DNA of 29,616 nucleotides from Chrysochromulina parva (Eukaryota; Haptophyta; Prymnesiales; Chrysochromulinaceae). Shown here piece after piece: positions 8,687 through 16,612 of this stretch (the first letter of the stretch is position 1; every line of letters begins with the position of its first letter). Made by a program: the position numbers and the translations under genes. The stretch is from contig PJAB01000327.1 of NCBI GenBank assembly GCA_002887195.1, positions 1-29,616 on the forward strand. Reading direction: 5' to 3'. The notes beneath the pieces were generated by a model, which was not told the DNA's origin, did not search any database, and saw only the letters and a program-made list of their open reading frames with translations.

Positions 8687-10175
8687 AGAGGACATCAGCG
8701 CCGGGGAGGTGCCAAAGGCGGCGGAGGGCGCGCTGCCAGCGGACGTGACGGCGCTCGTGACGGCGCTCAAGCAGCAGCTCGCGCGGGAGAGGGCACGTGC
8801 GAAGCTTGCCGAAGGCGAGCTCTGGACACAGCAGTCAGAGCTCCAGGCCGCCGTCGAGGCGTTAGAGGGGGCGAGGCGACGCGAAGCGAGCCTCGAGGAT
8901 CGCCAGCGGCTGGTCGAAGCCGAGGCCGAGGCGGCGGAGGAGCGGGCGGCGCTCAGTACGGCGCTCGGGCGGGAGGCGCACGATGAGGCCGAGCGAGCGC
9001 GGCGCTCAGCACGGCGCTCGAGCGGGTGGGGTGTGGCCGGGGACGAGGCGCGGCGGGAGGCCGCGGGAGCGCCGTCTTGGTCACCCGCGGGAGCGCCGTA
9101 TTGGGCAACCGCGGGAGCGCCGTCTTGGGCACCCGCGGAGGCGCCGTCTTGGTCACCCATAGAGGCGCCGTCTTGGGCACCTGCGGAGGCGAAGGAGCCG
9201 ACCATGGAGGACGTACGGAGCCTCATCGATGGAGCGGAGCGGGAGGCGACTAGGATGAAGCACGAGGGCGAGCTTCGAGTCGCACGCGAGCTGCTCGACA
9301 TGCGCACCCTCGATGAGTTCCTGTACACTCCCCTTGCCGTCGTCGGCTTCGGGTACGGTGGGCGTCATGGTGGGCGCGCCCAAGACGGCGCCGAGCACGG
9401 GCTTGAGAGCACCGAGGTGGCGACGGGCGCACCCACGGTCGCGCCGTCTTGGGCACCCACGGGCGCACCCACGGGCGAGGGGACCTCCTCAGCGCCGTCT
9501 TGGGCACCCACGGGTGAGGGGACCTCCTCAGCGCCGTCTTGGGCACCCACGGGCGAGGGGCCCTACCCTGCGCGCCGCCCAGCGCCCAATACGGCGCCCT
9601 CGCCGCCCAAGCCCGCGGCGCCCGCGGCGGCGCCCAAGACGGCGCTCGCATCTCGAGGCTCGAGATGCGAGCGCATCGACGAGGCGAACGCCGAGGTCGA
9701 GGCGCTCAAGCGCCGTCGTGAGCACGCGGCGCGCCAGGATCAGCTCCTCGAGGCGCTCGTCATGAAGGCATCGGCGGACGCGTCGCTCGCGTCGTCTTGG
9801 GCAGACGCGTCGATCGCGTCGTCTTGGGCGGACGCGTCGCTCGCGTCGTCTTGGGCGGGCGCGTCGCTCGCGTCGTCGCCGACTGTCAAGGCTGCCTCGT
9901 CGCCCGTAGGACCGCTGGAGCCAACGCGCTCGGCTCCCCGTCAGGCTGCGCGTCAGGCTCCCCGGTGCGTCGGGGTGCCAGTGGCGCATCCTCCAGGGGT
10001 GAGCGTCGCGTCCACCTCCCCACTGCGCCACCGCGCCACACCGCAGCCGATGTCGCCGCCTCATGTGAGTATGCCCACGCCCGCTGGTCACTCGCCGCTC
10101 GCGTACGCAGCGCCACTCGACGAGGAGCTACGCCACCTGCGCGGTCGACAGAGCTTCGCCGGATGGAACCGCTAA
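3879..10175 (+). CDS. giant IQ-motif protein with a degenerate kinesin motor-like domain
   Basis: One uninterrupted frame gives 2,098 residues. The start at 3879 (MPPKAR) was preferred to the in-frame ATG at 3807, which adds 24 residues. A short helical N-terminus precedes a basic region (about residues 225-520) with at least five IQ-like calmodulin-binding motifs, such as SYIQARYRSYRQRQ and TIQSAHRRAVAVQ. From about 890 to 1475 the order of kinesin motor elements can be followed. LDRILEEG precedes GDSTASGS (981-988), where the P-loop GQTGSGKT should be. VVDLLQSP then matches the EIYNE..DLL strand, LTLWDVP (1287-1292) stands for LTLVDLAGSE, LSTALAALGELL stands for INKSLSALG, and LTRLLWRAVAG..LTT stands for LTRLLQDSLGG..KT. 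The Walker lysine, Switch I and Switch II are lost, so ATPase activity is unlikely. A coiled coil (about 1620-1710) and repeat-rich tail follow. It may be a non-motile microtubule or calmodulin scaffold; this role is inferred. Confidence 0.8.
7176..7245. repeat. 18-bp tandem repeat within the coding region (LLQSPPD units)
   Basis: GATCTCCTCCAATCTCCTCCC recurs with period 18 and encodes LLQSPPD, LLQSPPD and LLRSPTD inside the kinesin-like region, directly after the VVDLL strand. It expands a surface loop in what would be the motor core. Confidence 0.7.
8650..8684. repeat. (GCC)n microsatellite encoding polyalanine
   Basis: About eleven GCC triplets in a row encode a polyalanine run in the large IQ/kinesin-like protein, between the motor-like region and the coiled coil. 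Length is likely to vary between strains. Confidence 0.85.
9064..9564. repeat. clustered GAPSWAP-type amino-acid repeats (GCGCCGTCTTGGGCACCC units)
   Basis: The word GCGCCGTCTTGGGCACCC and close variants recur at 9070-9190 with a 24-27-base spacing, and again at 9440-9560 in a longer 48-base unit that also contains GGCGAGGGGACCTCCTCA. They encode (A/G)APSW(A/S)P(A/T)(E/G) and EGTSSAPSWAPTG. A related block at 9772-9880 encodes DAS(L/I)ASSWA. The tryptophan at regular spacing suggests selection on the peptide as well as DNA slippage. Confidence 0.8.
9642..9674. repeat. perfect 33-bp palindrome with 16-bp arms
   Basis: GCGCTCGCATCTCGAG is followed by a single G and then by its exact reverse complement, ending at 9674. 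It lies inside the coding region of the large protein (ALASRGSRCER) and would form a very stable hairpin in mRNA or a cruciform in DNA. Confidence 0.95.
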
Positions 10176-10986
10176 TGCTTCGAAGCACGAGCACGAGCGC
10201 CCGCCGCGCGCGCCAACTTCGAAATTAGGCAGGTGCTCGCACTTTCTTGTGTGAACTCAAGCGTCGCGAGCATGTAGCAACATAGTTCGATAGCATAGTA
10301 ATGACATGTGTAGTCCTGCGAGAGCACGGCACCCGATTCCTCGCGATAAGTATTATCCGCGCTCGGGCGCGCCTTCGGCCTTGGGTCCTGCCAACGTGTG
10401 CCAAGTGCCAATGTGTACGGTACAGCTCTTGAAGCTTGGTCAGTTACAAATCTCTCCTCTCCGGCCCTTGGCACCGTGCCCTTGAGGGCCGTGTATGCAC
10501 TTCTCGGCCTGGCTTCCGCTCCCCGGCCATGTGCATGTCCCCGGCCGAATTAAATAAAACTACACAAAACTAAACCGTGTTCAACCGCCCATGCATCCAA
10601 GTGTACATAACCAACCGCCACTCGTTGAGCGGCTGATGTGCCAGTGTGCTGCGATGACTGACGTACGGTGTGAGCGGCCCCGGGCGGTTAACGGCGGCTC
10701 ACACTCAGCGAGCGCACAGTGTGCCAGCGTCAGTGAGGGGCCCCTCTGTGTGGCGGCCCCGTGGTCCTGACTGCTCTTACGCTCGATCGTCTCCCCACGT
10801 CTGGCTCTTCTTTGTCCCGACAGACACAGATCACAACGCGTCGATAGCGGCTTCTCCCACGATGAGCATGGGGAACCACTGCGGCCGGCCGAAAGCCATC
10901 GCGAATTCATGTGGGGAATTCATGGACCCGCCCACGGCGCCCACCATGGAGCCCATTCGGAGGCCATCGGAGGCCCGTTTTGTCAC
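10176..10986. other. intergenic region between convergent genes
   Basis: The large plus-strand gene and the PP2C gene (minus) converge across 811 bases. Nothing coding was recognised. An AATAAA at 10553-10558 within a small A-rich patch (AATTAAATAAAACTACAC) is a possible polyadenylation signal for the plus-strand gene, although haptophyte-type signals are poorly defined. Confidence 0.45.
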
Positions 10987-11934
10987 TCAGAGCACGACGC
11001 AGCAGCCCGCGTCCGGGGTCAATGGGTCGTCGGCGTGCTCGACGCGAATCACGATGCAGGTGGTGTCATCCTTTGGTATTTGATCCCCAGAGCTGCTGTA
11101 CGCGTTACTCTGTGTCAGGGCTGAGGTGATGATCAGATTCGCGGTCGTTTCGGGCTGGCATTGTAGACATTGCCTCACGAGGCCGTCCACTGCCGGCGGC
11201 AAGAGAACATCCCACACGCCGTCGGAGCAGGCGACGATTGCGCACGACTCCTTTTCCGGCAGCTTGTACGAGCGAGCAAAGGGCATGGGCTCAATGAAGT
11301 GGCCAACGTCCTTGTCTCCAATCGCACGGGCCTGGGCCACGCCGCCCGGCCAAAGGCGCAAGGGGCCCGCCGGCCGGCCGTACTTGTCCTGGGCGTGCGC
11401 GAGCTGGCCGCCCAGACTGCGCACCCGCGTGCGCTCTGCTTCGGACGCTTCGAGTCGGTGCTCTTCGCAGAGAGCTACCCCGGGCGACTTACGCGGGACG
11501 AGTCGTGCCACACTGTCACCGTCGTGCAACATGGTGATCTCGGCACGATCAGAGTTCACCACGATCATGGTGAGCGTGGTGCCTGCCGTCGTGGCCATCT
11601 CATCCGAGTGCAACATCTTGTGCGCCTGGAGGAATGCCTGCCGCCCAGCTGCGCGGATGTGCTTCCCGTCCGGCAGCGCCCGCCCGTCGGGAGTTGCTGC
11701 CCCGCCCTCGACAGCCTGCCCCTCGCCGAGCGCCTTGAGGAAACCATCGATCACAGTTTTCGCGCAGTACTCCGCAGCGGCCTTACCGCCGTGCCCGTCG
11801 GCAACTAGCGCGATTGTCAGAGGCTCTCCTTGAATCGTGGCCATGCGCGTCGCCGATCGGTCCTCCCCCTTGAGTACGATTGTCGCTTCGCCGACGAGCA
11901 CTTTGAACTGTTGTACGGGTGCGGCCTCCGCCAT
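10987..11934 (-). CDS. PP2C-family serine/threonine phosphatase with C-terminal CaaX-like box
   Basis: The 315-residue product carries the PP2C motifs in order: GED at 23-25, DGHGG at 46-50 (metal-binding Asp), TTAGTTL at 115-121, GDS at 139-141, EHR at 158-160, AIGD at 204-207, CSDGVWD at 236-242 and KDDTT at 288-292. The Mn/Mg ligands are therefore all present, and it should be an active metal-dependent Ser/Thr phosphatase. The last five residues, CCVVL, fit a CaaX prenylation signal; leucine at the end favours geranylgeranylation and membrane attachment. The frame is open upstream to an ATG at 12273. That extra segment has no PP2C homology, runs into the repeat-bearing 5' region and is probably UTR, so the ATG at 11934 was chosen. 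Substrate is unknown. Confidence 0.88.
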   Translation of the reverse strand: MAEAAPVQQFKVLVGEATIVLKGEDRSATRMATIQGEPLTIALVADGHGGKAAAEYCAKTVIDGFLKALGEGQAVEGGAATPDGRALPDGKHIRAAGRQAFLQAHKMLHSDEMATTAGTTLTMIVVNSDRAEITMLHDGDSVARLVPRKSPGVALCEEHRLEASEAERTRVRSLGGQLAHAQDKYGRPAGPLRLWPGGVAQARAIGDKDVGHFIEPMPFARSYKLPEKESCAIVACSDGVWDVLLPPAVDGLVRQCLQCQPETTANLIITSALTQSNAYSSSGDQIPKDDTTCIVIRVEHADDPLTPDAGCCVVL

Positions 11935-12267
11935 GCTCGGGAGAGGTTGGGTTGCGATGAGCCGGACGGCCGAACTTGTACCCCTGCAGGAGCGGGCGCA
12001 CGCGCTGGCTGTGCTAACTTTTGTGCTGCTTCCGCTTCGATGCAATCGAGATTCGTTTCGAAATTCGGTTACCTTACCGGTACATGTTCTACTTTCGTAA
12101 TCGCTTTTTGCGGATTTCCCACTCTTAAATAGATCAAACGTCCAGAGGACGTCGAGAATCCATGGATAAAATTGGCTCCTCGGGATGGGCAGGAGTTCGA
12201 TCGATCCAGTGAATACGTTCACAATCCTGGCAGATGGGGGACCGAAACGAGCTGTTGCTAACTGCTG

Positions 12268-12420
12268 CGCCATTTCATAACCTCACACGTGTGAATGTCG
12301 GTGTATTTGTGAAAGGCCGATAGGCCGAGTGGTGTCTTTCATTACAACCTGTTTCGCCATTTCATAACCTCACACTCGTGTGAATGTCGGTGTATTTGTG
12401 AAAGGCCGAGTGGTGTCTTT
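12268..12420. repeat. 87-bp-period direct duplication with CACGTG palindrome
   Basis: CGCCATTTCATAACCTCACAC begins at 12268 and again at 12355. Each copy continues with GTGTGAATGTCGGTGTATTTGTGAAAGGCCGA and GGTGTCTTTC. The first copy holds the perfect palindrome TCACACGTGTGA (12283-12294), which contains a G-box/E-box core. In the second copy the two half-sites are separated by TC (12370-12383). The first copy also has a short internal GGCCGA duplication. Confidence 0.9.
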
Positions 12421-12427
12421 CTTTCTG

Positions 12428-12447
12428 GACTTGACTTGACTTGACTT
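12428..12447. repeat. (GACTT)4 microsatellite
   Basis: Four perfect GACTT units lie in the shared 5' region, just after the second copy of the 87-bp-period repeat. Confidence 0.95.
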
Positions 12448-12699
12448 CTTTACGACCTGAAGGACCTGTGAATGTCCAAGTCAGGTTACAATGTAGGTGA
12501 TTCAACTGACCCTTTCAGCCTTTCTCAATGTACATAGTAGGTGGTTTGCACGGTTTCAGCTCCCGGCGGCCCGGGGTGTCGACCCTCTATGAAGCGAGTG
12601 TGAAATTTTATACTATGTGTGAAATGGTACGTGATGGTGAGCTGTGAATTATTCGCGAGGTCGAGTCAATTGTGGACTGACCTTTTTCGTGAGGCGCCC

Positions 12700-13881
12700 A
12701 TGAACGACGACGGCGAGTGGTCGAGCCCCGTGCAGGAGGAGCCTCAGCGACACTCGAGCTCAACCTCAGCCGGCGCGAATCGCATCTTCAATGAGGAGGC
12801 GAGCTCCTTTTTCGACGGTGCAGACGGCGGCTCTCACTACAGAGGCGCATATCGCTGTCTCGGCTCCGAGCTGCGGGGCGGCGTGCTACGCACCGTGCGC
12901 TGCTCGGAGGCCGTCAGTTGGCTTCAGCAGCAAGGTGCACTGCCACGGCGCTGCCACGTCGTCACGTCGCTGCCCGACATCGGCGAGCTTAAGCCGCGCC
13001 TTGCGCCGGCCGAGTACGAGGAGTGGTTTACAGAGGTCGTGCGTCTCCTGTTGAGCGCGCTCGATCCACACTCGGTGGCCATCTTCTACCAGACCGACGG
13101 GCGCAGCTCGGGCGTGGACGGCACGTACCTGGACAAGTCGTACCTCTGTCACCGTGGCGCGCAAGCCGCAGGCGCGGCCTGCCTCTTCCATCGCATCGTG
13201 TGCGCCGGTCCGCTCGGCCTTGCCCGCGGCGCCCACGTTCGCCCGTCGTACGCGCACCTGCAGTGCTTCTCGCGTGCGCTGCGCCCGCCACGCGGCGCGA
13301 TGCAGTGGAGCGACGTCCTTCCCACACGTGGCCACATGAGCTACGCAGGCGCGATGGGCGAGGCGGCTTGCGCGGAGGCGCTCGCGTTTGTGGTCGGCGC
13401 GGAGCGGCTCCGGCCGCGCGCGGCGCGCGCCGAGGTCAGCGCCGAGGTCAGCGCCGAGGTCAGCGCCGAGGAGGAAGGCTGCGCCGCCGCCACCACCACC
13501 TCCACTGCCGCCGTCGCTGAGGCCGAGGTCGGGCGTGAGGTCGGGACACGCTCAGAGGCCTCGGCGCTTGCAGCAGCAGCAGCGGCGGCGGCGGCGGCAG
13601 CAGGCACCTTGCTGCCAGAATGTGAGTCGGACGCGCCAGCGCTTGTCCTCGATCCATTTGTCGGCCATGGTTCAGTGCTCGCTATGGCGAATGCATGGGG
13701 CCTGGACGCGCTCGGCATCGACATCAACCCCATGCGATGCGCCTCGTCGCTTTCTCATCGACTTCGGAGCGGCGCGACGGGCGGCGAGAGCATGGTCGAG
13801 GTACGGGGCACGGCGCCCGCAGAACCGCCGAGCCGGTCGTGCTCGTGCGACGGCGATCATCCGCACTGCCGGACCTCGTGA
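12700..13881 (+). CDS. beta-class SAM-dependent methyltransferase (DNA-methylase-like fold)
   Basis: The product is 393 residues from the ATG at 12700 (MNDDGEW). An in-frame ATG at 12619 would add 27 residues of no recognised homology. A conserved N-terminal half contains VVTSLPDIGEL (about 88-97), YEEWF, AIFYQTDGR, LDKSYLCHRGA and LFHRIVCA. A SAM-binding loop near the end reads LDPFVGHGSVLAMANAWGLDALGIDINP (about 317-344). The catalytic-type TSxP motif comes before the SAM-binding motif, which is the beta order seen in N4/N6 amino-methylases. Conserved eukaryotic proteins of this layout exist in plants and protists, and I recognise the family but not a proven substrate. Between the two parts is an expanded linker with AEVS repeats and a polyalanine run. 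RNA or DNA amino-methylation is inferred. Confidence 0.7.
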   Translation: MNDDGEWSSPVQEEPQRHSSSTSAGANRIFNEEASSFFDGADGGSHYRGAYRCLGSELRGGVLRTVRCSEAVSWLQQQGALPRRCHVVTSLPDIGELKPRLAPAEYEEWFTEVVRLLLSALDPHSVAIFYQTDGRSSGVDGTYLDKSYLCHRGAQAAGAACLFHRIVCAGPLGLARGAHVRPSYAHLQCFSRALRPPRGAMQWSDVLPTRGHMSYAGAMGEAACAEALAFVVGAERLRPRAARAEVSAEVSAEVSAEEEGCAAATTTSTAAVAEAEVGREVGTRSEASALAAAAAAAAAAAGTLLPECESDAPALVLDPFVGHGSVLAMANAWGLDALGIDINPMRCASSLSHRLRSGATGGESMVEVRGTAPAEPPSRSCSCDGDHPHCRTS

Positions 13882-14310
13882 AGTTGCCATACATAGAGGT
13901 GCGCAGGGGCGGGCCCGCTCGCGTGACTCTGCTCCCCAGTTTGAAGGGACGTTGCTCCTCAGTTTGGGACGGTGCTCCCCACTGGTATTTAGACAGCGAT
14001 AAGTTTGGGACGGGAACCTCCGCGCGGTGTGGCACGCGACACGCACGGCTCATCGAGTATGCGCCCCTTCACATGCGCCCCTCGTCGGTAGATGACAGAA
14101 CACGGACTGGGTCCAGCGAGCTAGAGTTTACTGTTTACTCTTTATCTCCTACGCGCGCTACGTTTACTCTTTATACTGCGGTACGAATCCTATGCTCCGA
14201 TGCACGCCGTACACCCGTACACATTTTATCGCGATGTCGAGCCAATCTTTCGCTGCGCCGACCCCCTGCGTGATGCCGCTTCGATGCTCGCGACGTACTC
14301 GCCACGGCGC
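13882..14310. other. intergenic region between convergent genes
   Basis: This 429-base stretch separates the methyltransferase (plus) and ORC1 (minus) stops. It has imperfect repeats of CTCCCCAGTTTG / CTCCTCAGTTTGGGACGG around 13930-14010 and two copies of TTTACTCTTTAT at about 14134 and 14163. No gene was recognised. Confidence 0.5.
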
Positions 14311-16206
14311 CTATCTCGGGAAGAGGTGCTCGAGTCGAGGGTGCTCTCGCACATAGTGCTTGACATCGTCGAGCGGCGCAGTGAGACGCAGTGTGCCGAT
14401 CGCCGCACTCCCCGCAGGCTCGAGCAGACGTGCCGCACACAGCCTTGCAATGGCCTCGTTCTGCTCCGGGATCTGGAGCACCGGGAAGTCCTCCGGGGCG
14501 TACAGCCGCTCGCAGAGGTCCCTGTGACGGCCGCGCAGCGTGGTACGATCAACCTCCGATCGGCCGGTACGCTCGAGAAGGAGCACCATCGCCGCAAGCA
14601 TCAGCTTGAGCTGCGGAGGGGCCCCCTGCACAGCCAGCAGCAGCGCCGAGCCTCGAAGTTGCTTGTGCGCCTCCTCGATGTGGGCGATCGTCACGTGCGT
14701 CGGCGCTTGGCGCGCTGCTCCCTTGCCACCTTCGCTCGCCCGCTCGCTGTGCGCGGCCGCCTCCTCCCTCTCGGCGATCTGTGTGGCGAGTCGGCAGACC
14801 TCTAGCGCGCGCCGCACGTCGCCAGTGACCGACGCGACCTTTCGCGCGCAGAGCTCGAGGCCACCGTCACCAGCAGCAAAGGCGTCAAGCGTCCCCAGCC
14901 GGTCGGTGATGATCGATTCCAAAGCCGAGCGATCGTACGGATGGAAGTTGACCCGTCGGATGTTGAGGCGGGACTCCACGCGAGGGAGCAGCCGCTCGGG
15001 CAGGTCCATCGTGTTCGAGATCCCCACCACCACCAGCGCCGCGTTCGCGCGCGTCGACCACTCAAACAGATTGTACAGCACCGACTGTCGCGAGGTGACG
15101 AGGTAGTCGAGCTCGTCCAGGATGAGAATCACCTTCTCACTCGCGCCCTTGCGCCGCTGCTGGACGGCTTTGCTGAAGGACAAGCGACTCGTCGTCGGCG
15201 CGGCGAAGCGCCTCTCGAGCAGCTCGAGGGCGCGGCTGGGCTTGACCGCCTGCCCCGTCAGCCCCTCCCACAGCAGCGCGTACACCTGGAAGGGCGTCGA
15301 CATCTTCATGCCGTTGACAAAAATCGAGCGGAACTGGAGCGTTCGGTCGGCAGTGAGCTCACGGAGCGCCTGGTGCACGGTGGCGGTCTTTCCGGTGCCT
15401 GGGGTGCCCGAGATGTACAGGGAGCCGCCGAGCGCGCCCTCGAGCACGGCCGCACGCAGCGTCGCGATCACCTCGGCGCGCTCCTTCTCACGGCATGGCA
15501 TGCGTTCGGGCACTGCCGACGGCGCCAGGCGCGCCGCCGCCTCCGAGAAGCGCCCGAGGCGACGCTTGCGCCCCGCGCCGAGGGTGGGCAGACCCGAGGA
15601 GCCGAGCTCGCCCCGAAAAGCCCTCGGGGCGTACTGCGGCGCCGCGCGCATCGCGTCCGCGGCCGGCGGCGCGCTGTGGAGCTGCAGCTGGCGACCCCCG
15701 ATGCGCGCCGCCTCGGCGAGCGTGCTCGCTCCGGTGAGTGGGACGAACTCGCCCGAGCCCGCGTGGTACATGGCACGGCACGCAAAGGTGGTCTCCTCCT
15801 CGTCGTCGTCCTCGGCCGGCTGGTCGAGCCAGCGCTGGTACGCGTCCCACTCCATGACCGTACAATGGCAATCGATCGTGTCGACGAGGTTCTCGTCGAC
15901 GTGCACGGTCTCAAAGAGCTCGCGGGGATCGTGGCCCACGAGCCGGCCGCACGTCGTCTCCTCTGGCGTGTAGTACCAGCGCCCCTCCCACCATTTGGCA
16001 CCGCGGACGTCCTCCCACAGCGCCTCAATGCGTGCCACCTGGTCGCTCCCAAACCCATCGACACGGACGATCACCGTGTCGTTGACGTGAAAGGTGTCCG
16101 TTCCAACGCGCACAGCACTGTACATCCTCTCGCCACCGGCGCCGATTGAAATGAGCGGCGGCACCCACTCGCTGCGCAGCTTCGTTGGCTCCTCCGCCTC
16201 ATCCAT
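14311..16206 (-). CDS. ORC1: origin recognition complex subunit 1 (BAH + AAA+ ATPase)
   Basis: A single exon encodes 631 residues, a usual length for ORC1. Residues about 30-155 form a BAH domain, which distinguishes ORC1 from CDC6 and reads nucleosome marks at origins in animals. After a basic, low-complexity linker, MPCREKE begins the AAA+ module. Walker A is GTPGTGKT (267-274), Walker B is ILILDELDYL (360-369), and Sensor 1 is GISNTMDLPERLLPRVESRL, containing the conserved Asn and the ORC1-type arginines. A winged-helix region fills the C-terminus. ORC1 is the subunit that binds and hydrolyses ATP when ORC loads MCM2-7 at replication origins. All catalytic residues that can be checked are present, so it should be functional. 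Start is the first ATG of the frame, followed directly by the BAH domain. Confidence 0.93.
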   Translation of the reverse strand: MDEAEEPTKLRSEWVPPLISIGAGGERMYSAVRVGTDTFHVNDTVIVRVDGFGSDQVARIEALWEDVRGAKWWEGRWYYTPEETTCGRLVGHDPRELFETVHVDENLVDTIDCHCTVMEWDAYQRWLDQPAEDDDEEETTFACRAMYHAGSGEFVPLTGASTLAEAARIGGRQLQLHSAPPAADAMRAAPQYAPRAFRGELGSSGLPTLGAGRKRRLGRFSEAAARLAPSAVPERMPCREKERAEVIATLRAAVLEGALGGSLYISGTPGTGKTATVHQALRELTADRTLQFRSIFVNGMKMSTPFQVYALLWEGLTGQAVKPSRALELLERRFAAPTTSRLSFSKAVQQRRKGASEKVILILDELDYLVTSRQSVLYNLFEWSTRANAALVVVGISNTMDLPERLLPRVESRLNIRRVNFHPYDRSALESIITDRLGTLDAFAAGDGGLELCARKVASVTGDVRRALEVCRLATQIAEREEAAAHSERASEGGKGAARQAPTHVTIAHIEEAHKQLRGSALLLAVQGAPPQLKLMLAAMVLLLERTGRSEVDRTTLRGRHRDLCERLYAPEDFPVLQIPEQNEAIARLCAARLLEPAGSAAIGTLRLTAPLDDVKHYVREHPRLEHLFPR

Positions 16207-16612
16207 GTCCGCGACGGTCGAAAAGGGCGCGAAGGAGAGTTATGGAGTGTTGGTTTCGCATCCTGTTCGGTCTGAATAATCTAAACACAACACGGAACAA
16301 TGTGAGCTCCAAAGCACAGGACATGACAGGAGCCACCATGAGCCACTCTCACTATGGACGGAGGTGTGGCCGTAACAGCCCGTTTTAACACAGGCCGTTA
16401 GGGCGTTGGTGTCGCGCGACGAGCGTCGTCCTGGGCATATGATAACAAGAGAATCCACTCACGGATAGAAACACATATCAAGCCGTTCAACGGATCAACT
16501 GACTGAATATTCGGGAACCACCCGCCCTGAAAGGGGATCACGGGGCCCAGTCACCGGGTACCATGGTGTAAGGTCAATCCTTTGTGGACCCGAGGCATAT
16601 AAGACCCCCCCA
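16207..16612. other. intergenic region upstream of ORC1
   Basis: This 406-base stretch lies between the ORC1 start and the sulfatase stop, both on the minus strand. It must hold the ORC1 promoter and the sulfatase 3' UTR. It is AT-richer than the flanks; no further element was recognised. Confidence 0.45.

Larger units (their letters stand above)
11935..12699. promoter_or_regulatory. divergent 5' region of PP2C (minus) and methyltransferase (plus)
   Basis: The two chosen start codons diverge across 765 bases, so both promoters should lie here. The region is AT-richer than its surroundings, with T-rich stretches at 12100-12140 and 12300-12520. It contains a duplicated block with a CACGTG core and a short (GACTT)4 run. 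In-frame upstream ATGs exist for both genes (12273 minus, 12619 plus), which would shorten the spacer. Confidence 0.5.

Noticed and set aside
6914..9328. 804-codon open frame on the minus strand
   Set aside because: It is antisense to the IQ/kinesin-like gene, is made mostly of Ser/Ala/Arg runs that mirror GC-rich codons of the plus strand, and shows no domain.
14941..16149. 402-codon open frame on the plus strand
   Set aside because: It is antisense to ORC1, whose frame is fully conserved; the translation has no recognisable fold.
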